Of a stretch of 64,000 bases of DNA, positions 35,538 through 44,468 are shown in pieces. Numbering within the stretch: the first letter of the stretch is position 1; each line of letters starts with the position of its first letter. A program made the translations under genes and the position numbers. Source of the DNA: Kitasatospora aureofaciens (GTDB lineage Bacteria; Actinomycetota; Actinomycetes; Streptomycetales; Streptomycetaceae); contig JODU01000011.1 in assembly GCA_000720845.1 (NCBI GenBank), forward strand, positions 186,001 to 250,000, in the 5' to 3' direction. Below the pieces are notes generated by a model, which was not told where the DNA came from, ran no database searches, and saw nothing but the letters and a program-made list of their open reading frames with translations.

Positions 35538-37604
35538 ATGACCAGGACACCCGCTCCCACGGCCACGACCGCACCGACACCGACACCGACACCGACACCG
35601 ATGCTGACGCCGACCACCACCTCCGGGCCGCCCGTCGCCCCAGCGGTCTCCCCACCGGCCGACGAGCCCGCGACCCTCACGGCCGCCCATGCAGACACCG
35701 GTCTCCGGGCCGAGCCCGGGAGCGCGGCGGACACCGTGGCCGAGGCCACAGCGGACACCACGCCCGAGACCGCCGCCCGGACGACCGCCATCACCGACGC
35801 CGGGCCCGCACCCGGCCCTGCGACCACCGAAACGGCAGGCCCCACCGCGCCCGACACGGACACCGGTCTCCCTCCCAGGTCCGGCCCCGGTTCAGCTCCG
35901 ACGCCGTCCGTGGCACCCACGGCTTCGGCCCACCCCGAGGCCGCTGGACCGGAGGCGGCGGCCGACGGGCAGTCGGCGGCAGGCGGTCCGTCGGGGCCCG
36001 CGTCCGCTTCCGGGCCCGGTGTCTGGGAGGAGCTGGTCACCTCGGCGCTGCTGGGTACGGACCGGCGTACGCCACCGGGTGGCGAGCGCGGGCCGGGAGC
36101 CGCGGCCGCCTTGCTGGACGCGGCCGCGGCGGAGACCGTGCGCCGCCGCGCGGGCCTGCGACCGGCCCGCGCGGCCCGGCGCCCCGACCCCGCCCCGGAG
36201 GACCCCCGGCCCCCGCTGCCGGAGGCGGCCGCCCGTCGGCTCGCGACGTTGCTCACCGACCGCTCCGGCACGGCGGGCGGCGGCCGCAGAGGCAGCGCGC
36301 CCGATCTGATGGAGCTGCTGCCCCAGTGGCTGGCGACGGCGAACGCCCGGGGTTTCGCGGCGCCCCCCGAGGCGCTTCCGGCGCTCCTGGACGCGGCGCG
36401 GGGGCGTACGGACCTGCGGCCGGCGGTGCTGACCTTCGCGGGCCCCCGGGCCCGGTGGCTGGCCCGGCTGAATCCGGACTGGCGGTTCGCCCTGCGCGCG
36501 GCGCCCGGCGGAGGGACCGCACCGCCGGGGGCCGATGCCGCGGAGCGGGCGCGGAGGCTCTGGGACGAGGGCCTGTTCGCCGAACGCGTCGCTCTCCTGG
36601 CGTCCCTGCGCGCCCGCGACCCGGCCGGCGCACGCGAGTTGCTGGCGTCGACCTGGGCGACGGAACGGGCCGAGGACCGGCTGATGTTCCTCGACTCGCT
36701 GCGGACGGGGCTGGCGGCGGCGGACGAGCCGTTCCTGGAGCAGGCACTGGCCGATCGCAGCCGCAACGTACGGGCCACCGCGGCGGAGTTGCTGTCGACG
36801 CTGCCGCACTCGGCACTGGCCGCGCGGATGTCGGCGCGGGCCGCGACGTGCGTGTCCCTCGACCGCACCCGCACCCCGCCGGCGATCGTCGTCGAGGCAC
36901 CCCACGAGTGCGACACGGGCATGGAGCGGGACGGCGTGGTGGCCAAGCCGCCCGCCGGGCGTGGGGAACGGTCCTGGTGGTTCGGCCAGTTGGTGGAGGC
37001 GGCCCCACTGGCCACCTGGCCGGCCCGGCTCGCGGGCCGTACGGCCGAGGAGATCGTCGCCCTGCCGGTGTCGGACGGCTGGCAGAGCGAGCTGCACGCG
37101 GCGTGGTGCCGCGCGGCCGTACGACAGCGCGACGGCGTGTGGGCGCGGGCGCTGCTGGGCGCGCCCACGGCGCCCGAGGCCGGCGGTCCCGGCGCGGTGT
37201 CCCTGGCCGAACGGGCCAAGCTGCTCGGCACGCTGGGCGCCGGTGAACGCGCCGAGTGGGTCGCCGGGTTCATCGGGACGCACGGGCTGTCCGAGGCGTT
37301 CCAGCTGCTCGGCATGTGCGGGGTGCCGTGGGCCACGCCGCTCGGCCGGGCGGTGGTCGACGCGCTCGACATCGCCCGGGACGCCGGGAGTTACCCGTGG
37401 AGCTTCAGCGGCGTCATGGGCCTGGCCGAGCGCTGCCTCGACCCCTCGGAGGCGGGCCGCCTCGACGGCCTGCTGGCGACACCGGACGAGCCGGAGGACG
37501 CGTCGCCGGGGGCCGGGGGGTACTGGGCGGAGGCGTTCCAGCGGCTCGTCACGACCTTGCGTCTGCGGGCGGCGATGACCGAGGAACTCCGGACGGGGCC
37601 GTGA
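35538..37604 (+). CDS. DUF5691 family protein of the MoxR-associated cluster
   Basis: 688 residues from the ATG at 35538, fixed by GGAGGGG six bases upstream (an ATG at 35511 is worse). Residues 1-165 are Thr/Pro/Ala low complexity, starting with TPTPTPTPM encoded by a CCGACA microsatellite. From about residue 166 (VWEELVTSALLGTDRRTPP) the protein is an alpha-helical repeat family I know as DUF5691, with ARWLARLNPDWRF, RSRNVRATAAELLSTLP (HEAT-like) and a C-terminal WSFSGVMGLAERCLDP. It sits 35 bases after the SWIM-like gene. Function unknown; probably a scaffold or substrate of the MoxR system. Confidence 0.85.
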   Translation: MTRTPAPTATTAPTPTPTPTPMLTPTTTSGPPVAPAVSPPADEPATLTAAHADTGLRAEPGSAADTVAEATADTTPETAARTTAITDAGPAPGPATTETAGPTAPDTDTGLPPRSGPGSAPTPSVAPTASAHPEAAGPEAAADGQSAAGGPSGPASASGPGVWEELVTSALLGTDRRTPPGGERGPGAAAALLDAAAAETVRRRAGLRPARAARRPDPAPEDPRPPLPEAAARRLATLLTDRSGTAGGGRRGSAPDLMELLPQWLATANARGFAAPPEALPALLDAARGRTDLRPAVLTFAGPRARWLARLNPDWRFALRAAPGGGTAPPGADAAERARRLWDEGLFAERVALLASLRARDPAGARELLASTWATERAEDRLMFLDSLRTGLAAADEPFLEQALADRSRNVRATAAELLSTLPHSALAARMSARAATCVSLDRTRTPPAIVVEAPHECDTGMERDGVVAKPPAGRGERSWWFGQLVEAAPLATWPARLAGRTAEEIVALPVSDGWQSELHAAWCRAAVRQRDGVWARALLGAPTAPEAGGPGAVSLAERAKLLGTLGAGERAEWVAGFIGTHGLSEAFQLLGMCGVPWATPLGRAVVDALDIARDAGSYPWSFSGVMGLAERCLDPSEAGRLDGLLATPDEPEDASPGAGGYWAEAFQRLVTTLRLRAAMTEELRTGP

Positions 37605-37703
37605 GGTACCACCCCGTGCCGCCCCGCCGCCCGCGCACCCGACGGTCCGAGGCGTGCCGGGGGCCGGGGCGAGGCCCGCGCCGTCGGAACGGGATGCGCC
37701 CAA

Positions 37704-37770
37704 GGCCGGACGGCCGGACTGGACGGCTGAGGCCGGACAACCGGACTGGACGGCTGAGGCCGGACGGCCA
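37704..37770. repeat. 27-bp tandem repeat, about 2.5 copies
   Basis: Units at 37704-37730 and 37731-37757 differ at two positions (GGCCGGAC, GG or AA, CCGGACTGGACGGCTGA) and a third begins at 37758 and breaks off after 13 bases. Located between convergent genes, just past the icmB stop on its strand. Likely slippage product with hairpin potential. Confidence 0.8.
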
Positions 37771-37774
37771 GGGA

Positions 37775-38191
<417 letters not shown>

Positions 38192-38629
38192 CACTGCCTC
38201 CATGAAGCGACTACATCCATCCGTACCGACAAGTACCGCACACTTCACGTCCTCGCGGCGTGGATCCCCGCACCACGGTGTCCGGGGGAAGTGAACGAAC
38301 GTTATCGCCAGCATCCCGCAACCGGCAGTTTCGCGGTGGATACAGAGGGGGAAATCACACGGTGGGACACGTTCGCCGCGCACCGCTCAGGGCGCGGCGG
38401 CACACGCGTACGGAGAGCCGCAGCGAGGGCGGCGCGGACCGGCAGCGGGCCTCGTCGCCGTTTCACCGACACCACAGGCCACATACGGCCCACCGGGCTC
38501 TGATACGGCATGCCGGGACACGGGTAGGCATAAACCTCGCAAACAGCACCAGTCACTGGTGTCACGGCGCTCCACGAGGGCACACGGGGGACAGAGGCGT
38601 CCCTGCGCGTGCCGACAGGAGGTCGGCCC
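38192..38629. other. 438-base divergent region between icmB and the lipase gene
   Basis: No supported reading frame or RNA. The lipase side holds a CACAGGCCACATACGG element at 38473-38488 that recurs before the sortase-substrate gene at 58509. The remainder shows nothing I can name. Confidence 0.5.
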
Positions 38630-39598
38630 ATGAAGGTCACCACGGCAGCACTGCCCCTTCTCCCGCTCTTCCAGCGTCTTCTGCCCGGACTCCCCGGTCT
38701 TCCAGGACTCCCCGCGGTCCCGGGACTGCCGGACCTGGCGGGTCTTCCCGGCAGGCTGACCGGGCTTTCACTGACTCTCCTGAAGGCAAGCGCCCTGGAG
38801 GCCGCGATCCTCGCCGGGCACCTCCTCCTCTACCCCTCGGGGATCATCCAGGAGCGGCGCCCGGTCCAGACCCTCCGGCCGGCGGACGCCCAGGATCCGC
38901 AGCCGTCCCCTCCGCCCCCCAGGCTCCCGGCCCCGGTCAGCCCCCCGGTCGTGCTGCTGCACGGCTTCATCGACAACCGCTCGGTCTTCCTGCTGCTGCG
39001 CCGCAGCCTGGCCCAGCACGGCAGGCACGAGATCGAGTCGCTGAACTACTCCCCGCTGACCTGTGACATCCGCACCGCGGCCGAGCTGCTCGGCCGGCAC
39101 ATCGAGGAGATCTGCGAGCGGACGGGCAGCGAACGGGTCGACGTCGTCGGGCACAGCCTCGGCGGGCTGATCGCGCGCTACTACGTGCAGCGCCTCGGCG
39201 GGGACCTGCGCGTCCGCACCCTGGTGACGCTCGGCACCCCGCACGCCGGCACCAAGGTGGTACCGCTGGCGAACGCGCACCCGATCGTGCGCCAGATGCG
39301 CCCCGGATCGGCGGTGATCGAGGAGCTGACCCACCCGGCGCCCGGCTGCCGCACGCGGTTCGTCAGCTTCTGGAGCGACCTGGACCGCGTGATGGACCCG
39401 CTGGAGACGGCCTGCCTCGACCACCCCGACCTGACCGTGCAGAACATACGGGTGAGCGGCATCGGCCACCTCGCGCTGCCCGTACACCCCACCGTGGCCA
39501 CCGGGATCCGGCAGGCACTCGACAGCGCCGGACCGGAGACAAACGGAGAGACTGGCACGGAAACGGGCAAACGTTCCGGCGGGCTGACCGTGGCCTGA
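38630..39598 (+). CDS. Secreted or membrane-bound lipase/esterase (alpha/beta hydrolase)
   Basis: 322 residues from the ATG at 38630 (AGGAGG upstream). N-terminus has a run LPGLPGLPGLPAVPGLPDLA and a hydrophobic segment LEAAILAGHLLLYPSG that could anchor or export it. The hydrolase core has the oxyanion HGF at 111-113, nucleophile elbow GHSLGG (Ser176), LGTPHAG, and His280 in GIGHL; the acid is probably Asp250 to Asp256. This is the class 2 lipase pattern. No foldase is adjacent. Substrate unknown. Confidence 0.87.
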   Translation: MKVTTAALPLLPLFQRLLPGLPGLPGLPAVPGLPDLAGLPGRLTGLSLTLLKASALEAAILAGHLLLYPSGIIQERRPVQTLRPADAQDPQPSPPPPRLPAPVSPPVVLLHGFIDNRSVFLLLRRSLAQHGRHEIESLNYSPLTCDIRTAAELLGRHIEEICERTGSERVDVVGHSLGGLIARYYVQRLGGDLRVRTLVTLGTPHAGTKVVPLANAHPIVRQMRPGSAVIEELTHPAPGCRTRFVSFWSDLDRVMDPLETACLDHPDLTVQNIRVSGIGHLALPVHPTVATGIRQALDSAGPETNGETGTETGKRSGGLTVA

Positions 39599-39794
39599 GA
39601 CCGAAGCAACCCGTTCGGACTCGAACAATTCTCGAACACAAAGCCAAACTCGTGCCCGCCGTCCCCCAAAACACGGCCGATTGCCCGTTTCCTTCGCTCG
39701 TGAAACCTGACGAAGATTGTCGTGCCCGTATACCGCCGGGTACAGTCGCCGCACTGCTCTGGCAGCCCCTGTTGTCGAGGCGAAAGAGAAGTTG

Positions 39795-41444
39795 GTGAAC
39801 GACCGTCACCCGTCGGGGACAAGGACCACCCCGGCTCCGGCTTCCGACGCCGATCCGGCGCAGTACGCGTCGTACGGCACGGGGGAGGCCCAGTACGGCG
39901 ACCTCACCACGTTCGGCGGCTACGCCTCCACCGGTTTTTCCACCGGCACCGCCGACACCTCGGCCTTCGACGCGGACCCCCTCTTCGGCAGCATGCCGGG
40001 CCACTACACCGGCGCCCACGAGGCGACGGGCTCCTACGACGCCACCCAGTGGTCCACCGGCGGCGAGCAGGCCCCGCACTACGACGCGTACGCGGCCCAG
40101 CACCACGCCGCCTACGACACCGGCGCCTACGACACGACGGCGTGGACGGCCGGATACCAGCAGAACGGCTCCGTACCGCCGCAGGGCACGAGCGCCGAGG
40201 CCACCGGTCAGTGGGACACCGGCGCATGGAGCCTTCCGGACCAGTCCGGCGCTCCCGCCGACGCGACCCAGCAGTGGGACTGGGGCACGCAGACCTTCGA
40301 CACCGGCACCTTCGACACCGGCACCTTCGCCACCGGGGCCTTCGACACCGGCGCCTACGAGACGAACACCTTCGCGACCGGCACCTTCTACACCGGCGCG
40401 TTCGCGGGCGGCCCCGTGGACACCGGCGCCTACGACGCCACGCAGTGGAACACGGACGGCACGGTCACCGGCGCGGCCGAGGATCCGGCCCGGCCGGTCG
40501 GGCACCCCGCCCCGGACGACGCCGCCCCGGACACCGCACCCGTCACTGAGGGCACCGAACCCGCCTCGTACGACGGCGAGTTGGCCGCCACCGGCGAACT
40601 CCCCACCGTGACCGCCCTGCTGGACGACCAGGAAGAGGTCACGCCGGCCGCGCGGATCCCGGCTGCCCGCACCGGCGCCCGCGCCGGGGCGCGTTCCCGT
40701 CGCCGCCAGCCCGCCAAGCGCTCCGCGCTGCTGACCATCGCCGTGCCGTCGGCCTGCGTGATGAGCGTCGCCGGTATCGCGGCCGCCTCCGTCGGCAGCC
40801 TGAGCGGCGACGAGGGCACGGACACCGCGGCCTCCGCACCGGACCCGGGCAACGCGAAGGCCGCTCCGGTGAAGCCGTCCGCCGCCAACAACAAGCTGGA
40901 CACCCAGCTCACCAGCCTGGCGGCCGGGGCCGACGACTTCGCCGACCGGGCCAGCCGGACCCAGGAGCGCATCGACCTCAAGGCCCAGCAGGCCGCCGAG
41001 AAGAGGCGGGCGGCGGAGGAGGCGGCCCGCAAGGAGCGGCTGCGCCCCAAGTTCGCGCTCCCGGTGGAACAGCACGGCCTCAGCGCCTACTACGGGCAGG
41101 CCGGCATCAACTGGATGTCCGTCCACACCGGCATCGACTTCCCCGTGTCGTACGGGACGAAGGTGATGGCGGCGACCGACGGCACCGTGCGGACGCAGTA
41201 CAACAGCGCGTACGGCAACATGATGATCGTGACCGCGAAGGACGGCACGGAGACGTGGTACTGCCACCTCTCCAGCTACCAGGTCCCCTCCGGTACGACC
41301 GTGAAGGCGGGCGACGCGATCGCGTTCTCCGGCAACTCGGGCAACTCAACCGGTCCGCACCTGCACTTCGAGGTGCGCCCCGCGGGCGGTTCGTCGATCG
41401 ACCCGCTGCCGTGGCTGCGCAGCCACGGCATCAACCCGACCTGA
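39795..41444 (+). CDS. Membrane-anchored M23 peptidase with pentapeptide-like repeats
   Basis: 549 residues from the GTG at 39795 (a TTG one codon earlier is possible; AAAGAG lies upstream). The first 280 residues are acidic, Thr/Gly/Tyr/Trp-rich and contain a repeat block (residues 168-212). A hydrophobic segment (LLTIAVPSACVMSVAGIAAAS) then exports the rest: a coiled coil with many Ala/Arg/Glu, and a LytM/M23 zinc peptidase with HTGID (His444, Asp448), YCH His491 and GPHLHF (His522, His524). All zinc ligands are present, so it should cut peptidoglycan cross-links. The repeats are predicted cytoplasmic if this segment is the only membrane span. Confidence 0.87.
   Translation: MNDRHPSGTRTTPAPASDADPAQYASYGTGEAQYGDLTTFGGYASTGFSTGTADTSAFDADPLFGSMPGHYTGAHEATGSYDATQWSTGGEQAPHYDAYAAQHHAAYDTGAYDTTAWTAGYQQNGSVPPQGTSAEATGQWDTGAWSLPDQSGAPADATQQWDWGTQTFDTGTFDTGTFATGAFDTGAYETNTFATGTFYTGAFAGGPVDTGAYDATQWNTDGTVTGAAEDPARPVGHPAPDDAAPDTAPVTEGTEPASYDGELAATGELPTVTALLDDQEEVTPAARIPAARTGARAGARSRRRQPAKRSALLTIAVPSACVMSVAGIAAASVGSLSGDEGTDTAASAPDPGNAKAAPVKPSAANNKLDTQLTSLAAGADDFADRASRTQERIDLKAQQAAEKRRAAEEAARKERLRPKFALPVEQHGLSAYYGQAGINWMSVHTGIDFPVSYGTKVMAATDGTVRTQYNSAYGNMMIVTAKDGTETWYCHLSSYQVPSGTTVKAGDAIAFSGNSGNSTGPHLHFEVRPAGGSSIDPLPWLRSHGINPT
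40296..40430 (+). repeat. 15-bp coding repeat in the M23 gene
   Basis: Nine consecutive five-residue units of the type FDTGT (FDTGT, FDTGT, FATGA, FDTGA, YETNT, FATGT, FYTGA, FAGGP, VDTGA). The DNA units share TTCGACACCGGCACC. Related but scattered units (YDTGAYDTTAW, WDTGAW) occur on either side. Confidence 0.85.
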
Positions 41445-41487
41445 CGCCGTAACGTCTCGGCAGACCGCCGACGCGGCCACCACGGTC

Positions 41488-41509
41488 GGCCCGGGCGGAG
41501 GCCCGGGCC
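41488..41509. terminator. Hairpin between the M23 gene and pcrA
   Basis: GGCCCGGGC (41488-41496) pairs exactly with GCCCGGGCC (41501-41509) across GGAG. Convergent genes end on each side. Confidence 0.7.
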
Positions 41510-41536
41510 CTCACCGCACCGCCCCGGACCCCACCC

Positions 41537-44026
41537 TCAGAGCTTCTCCACCGGCGCGTACCGCAGCAGCAGCCGCTTCGGCTTGGTGTCCCCGAAGTCG
41601 ATCGTCGCCTCGGCGTTCGACCCGGTGCCCTTGACCCCGACCACCGTGCCGAGCCCGAACTGGTCGTGGGTGACGCGGTCGCCGACCGCCAGCGAGACCG
41701 TCGGCTGCTCGGCACCTGCCGATCTGCGGGTGGCGAAGCCGGACGCGCCCGACGCCGACGAGCGGGAACGGGACGAGGACAGCGAGGCCGCCACTCCCGA
41801 GACCGGTGCGGAGGGCGCGGGGCCGTTCGCCCCGGTCCGCTTCCACTCCAGGTGCGGGGCCGGGATCTCCTCCAGGAACCGGGAGGGCGGGTTGTACGAC
41901 GGCTGGCCCCAGGCGCTGCGCAGCGTCGACCGGGTCAGGTAGAGCCGCTCGCGGGCGCGCGTGATGCCGACGTAGGCGAGGCGCCGCTCCTCCTCCAGCT
42001 CCTTGGCCTGGCCGAGAGCACGCATGTGCGGGAACACGCCGTCCTCCATGCCGGTGAGGAAGACGACCGGGAATTCCAGGCCCTTGGCGGTGTGCAGGGT
42101 CATGAGGGTGACGACGCCGTCGCCGTCCTCCTCGTCCGGGATCTGGTCGGAGTCCGCGACGAGCGCGACCTTCTCCAGGAAGTCCGCCAGCGTCCCGGCC
42201 TCCTCGCCCTCGGCCCGCTCCTGCTCGAACTCCAGGGCGACGGCCGCGAGTTCCTGGAGGTTCTCGATGCGGGTCTCGTCCTGCGGGTCGGTGGACGCCT
42301 GCAACTCCGCCAGGTACCCGGTGCGTTCGAGGATCGCCTCCAGGACGGTCGCCGGTCCGGCGCCGGACTCGACGATGGTGCGCAGGTCCTCCATGAGCGT
42401 GTTGAACCGCTTGACGGCGTTCGCGGAGCGCGCGGCCATGCCGTACGCCTCGTCCACGCGCCGCAGCGCCTGCGGGAAGCTGATCTTCTCGCGCTGGGCG
42501 AGGGCGTCGATCATCGCCTCCGCGCGGTCGCCGATGCCGCGCTTGGGGACGTTGAGGATGCGGCGCAGCGGCACCGAGTCCTCCGGGTTGGCCAGCACCC
42601 GCAGGTAGGCCAGGACGTCCCGGACCTCCTTGCGCTCGTAGAAGCGGACCCCGCCGACGACCTTGTAGGGCAGGCCGGTGCGGATGAAGACCTCTTCGAA
42701 GACACGGGACTGGGCGTTGGTCCGGTAGAAGACGGCGACGTCCCCGGCCTTGGCCTCGCCCGCGTCGGTGAGGCGGTCTATCTCGTCGGCGACGAACTGC
42801 GCCTCGTCGTGCTCTGTGTCGGCGACGTACCCGGTGATCTGCGCGCCGCTGCCCTGGTTGGTCCACAGGTTCTTGGGGCGGCGGGACTCGTTGCGCTCGA
42901 TGACCGCGTTGGCGGCGCTGAGGATGGTCTGGGTGGAGCGGTAGTTCTGCTCCAGCAGGATCGTCGTCGCGTCCGGGTAGTCCTCCTCGAACTGGAGGAT
43001 GTTGCGGATGGTGGCACCGCGGAAGGCGTAGATCGACTGGTCGGCGTCGCCCACCACGCACAGCTCGGCGGGCGGGACCTCGGCCTCCGGCGGCACGTCG
43101 ACGGGGTGCTCCGAGGCCACGCCGACCAGCTCGCGCACCAGCGCGTACTGGGCGTGGTTGGTGTCCTGGTACTCGTCGACCAGGACGTGCCGGAAGCGGC
43201 GGCGGTAGTGCTCGGCGACGTCCGGGAAGGCGCGCAGCAGATTGACCGTGGTCATGATCAGGTCGTCGAAGTCGAGGGCGTTGGCCTCGCGCAGCCGCGA
43301 CTGGTACATGGCGTAGGCCTGGGCGAGCGTCTTCTCGAAGCCGTCGGCGGCCTGGGCGGCGAAGTCCTCCTCGTCGATCAGCTCGTTCTTCAGGTTGCTG
43401 ATCTTCGCGCTGAACGACTTCGGTGGGAAGCGCTTCGGGTCCAGGTCCAGGTCGCGGCAGACCAGCGCCATGAGCCGCTTGGAGTCGGCGGCGTCGTAGA
43501 TCGAGAACGACGAGGTGAAGCCGAGCTTCTTCGACTCGCGGCGCAGGATGCGGACGCACGCGCTGTGGAACGTCATCACCCACATCGCGTTGGCGCGCGG
43601 GCCGACGAGCTGCTCCACGCGCTCCTTCATCTCGCCCGCGGCCTTGTTGGTGAAGGTGATCGCGAGGATCTGCCCGGGGTGGACGTTCCGCTCGGCCAGC
43701 AGGTGGGCGATGCGGTGGGTGAGCACACGGGTCTTGCCGGAGCCGGCACCGGCCACGATGAGCAGCGGGGAGCCGGAGTGGACGACCGCGGCGCGCTGGT
43801 TGTCGTTCAGCCCCTCCAGGAGGGCGGCGGCGTCCAGGGCGGGGCGCGGGGCGCCGTCCCGGTAGTGGGTGTCCCGGTCCGGGGGCGCGTCGAACTTCCC
43901 GCCGAACAGATCGTGCGGAACCTGCTCCGGTCCGTGATCGTCCTCGGGCGGCGGCGGGGGTTCCTCCTCGTGACCCCGGGGGGTCTGGAGGCTCGCCAGG
44001 AAGCTGTCGTCAAAGAGGCTGCTCAT
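41537..44026 (-). CDS. pcrA: ATP-dependent DNA helicase PcrA/UvrD
   Basis: 829 residues of an SF1 3'-5' helicase. Motif I is GAGSGKT (93-99); TFTNKAAGEMKERV, VDEYQDTN, VVGDADQSIYAFRGA, LEQNYRS, TLHTAKGLEFPVVFL and ITRARERLYL cover the remaining motifs. The C-terminal VGDRVTHDQFGLGTVVG tail is the PcrA RNA-polymerase-binding-type Tudor region. The N-terminal 65 residues are acidic/Pro-rich, an extension typical of actinobacteria. Roles: nucleotide excision repair, transcription-coupled repair, plasmid replication. Confidence 0.97.
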   Translation of the reverse strand: MSSLFDDSFLASLQTPRGHEEEPPPPPEDDHGPEQVPHDLFGGKFDAPPDRDTHYRDGAPRPALDAAALLEGLNDNQRAAVVHSGSPLLIVAGAGSGKTRVLTHRIAHLLAERNVHPGQILAITFTNKAAGEMKERVEQLVGPRANAMWVMTFHSACVRILRRESKKLGFTSSFSIYDAADSKRLMALVCRDLDLDPKRFPPKSFSAKISNLKNELIDEEDFAAQAADGFEKTLAQAYAMYQSRLREANALDFDDLIMTTVNLLRAFPDVAEHYRRRFRHVLVDEYQDTNHAQYALVRELVGVASEHPVDVPPEAEVPPAELCVVGDADQSIYAFRGATIRNILQFEEDYPDATTILLEQNYRSTQTILSAANAVIERNESRRPKNLWTNQGSGAQITGYVADTEHDEAQFVADEIDRLTDAGEAKAGDVAVFYRTNAQSRVFEEVFIRTGLPYKVVGGVRFYERKEVRDVLAYLRVLANPEDSVPLRRILNVPKRGIGDRAEAMIDALAQREKISFPQALRRVDEAYGMAARSANAVKRFNTLMEDLRTIVESGAGPATVLEAILERTGYLAELQASTDPQDETRIENLQELAAVALEFEQERAEGEEAGTLADFLEKVALVADSDQIPDEEDGDGVVTLMTLHTAKGLEFPVVFLTGMEDGVFPHMRALGQAKELEEERRLAYVGITRARERLYLTRSTLRSAWGQPSYNPPSRFLEEIPAPHLEWKRTGANGPAPSAPVSGVAASLSSSRSRSSASGASGFATRRSAGAEQPTVSLAVGDRVTHDQFGLGTVVGVKGTGSNAEATIDFGDTKPKRLLLRYAPVEKL

Positions 44027-44468
44027 CGCTCTCCGAGTCTAGGGCGCCCCACCGACAACCCGGTGCCACCCCGGAAAATGCCCACCGTTCCGCCACGGGC
44101 ACGCCCCGCGACCGGCCGGAACACGAAGAGTGACGCCCGGGACCGGCCCGGCGGCACCCGAACGGAAGGTCACGAAAATGTATCGGGCATATCACCCACC
44201 AACCTTCACAGCGGCCACACGAGTTGGCTACGGTGCGGGGCAGGCCGCTCGACCCCCTCCGGCGAACCTCGCCGGGCCGCGCGGCCTCCGCCGAGTCCGG
44301 CCTGCCCGCACGGCACCGGAGCCGGGGACCCACCGAGACCTTGGGGTGAATCGGCCGCACCGCCCTCGACGAGACGAGAGGGCGGGCCGCCGTAGGGCAA
44401 CCCTTCCGAACCACCGCCCGAACCCGACAGCTAACCCGGTAGGCGGAGCACTGGAAGGAGTCGCCTCC
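44027..44468. other. 442-base 5' region of the NlpC/P60 gene
   Basis: The first 240 bases hold the divergent pcrA and NlpC/P60 promoters; an AT-richer patch near 44170-44200 (AAAATGTATCGGGCATATCA) is the best promoter candidate. The remainder is a structured leader, listed separately. Confidence 0.6.
44284..44450 (+). promoter_or_regulatory. ydaO-type (c-di-AMP) riboswitch
   Basis: The leader carries the landmarks of this class in order: CTCCGCCGAGTCCGG, CCGGAGCCGGGGACCCACCG, CTTGGGGTGAATCGG, a variable hairpin (CCGCCCTC...GAGGGCGGG), TAGGGCAACCCTTCCGAACC and CCGACAGCTAACCCGGTAGG. The closing stem pairs CTCCGCC (44286-44292) with GGCGGAG (44442-44448). The ribosome binding site GGAAGGAG begins five bases after that stem. 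In Streptomyces these riboswitches repress cell-wall hydrolase genes when c-di-AMP is high. Recognition is by memory of the consensus. Confidence 0.9.

Noticed and set aside
37704..37770. 27-bp repeat as CRISPR or attachment site
   Set aside because: No spacers, no cas genes, no integrase or tRNA nearby.
39599..39794. Search for a c-di-AMP riboswitch before the M23 peptidase
   Set aside because: None of the landmark segments seen at 44284-44450 occur here.
40296..40430. Regular 15-bp repeats resembling a small CRISPR-like array
   Set aside because: Units are directly adjacent without spacers and keep the reading frame of the M23 peptidase.
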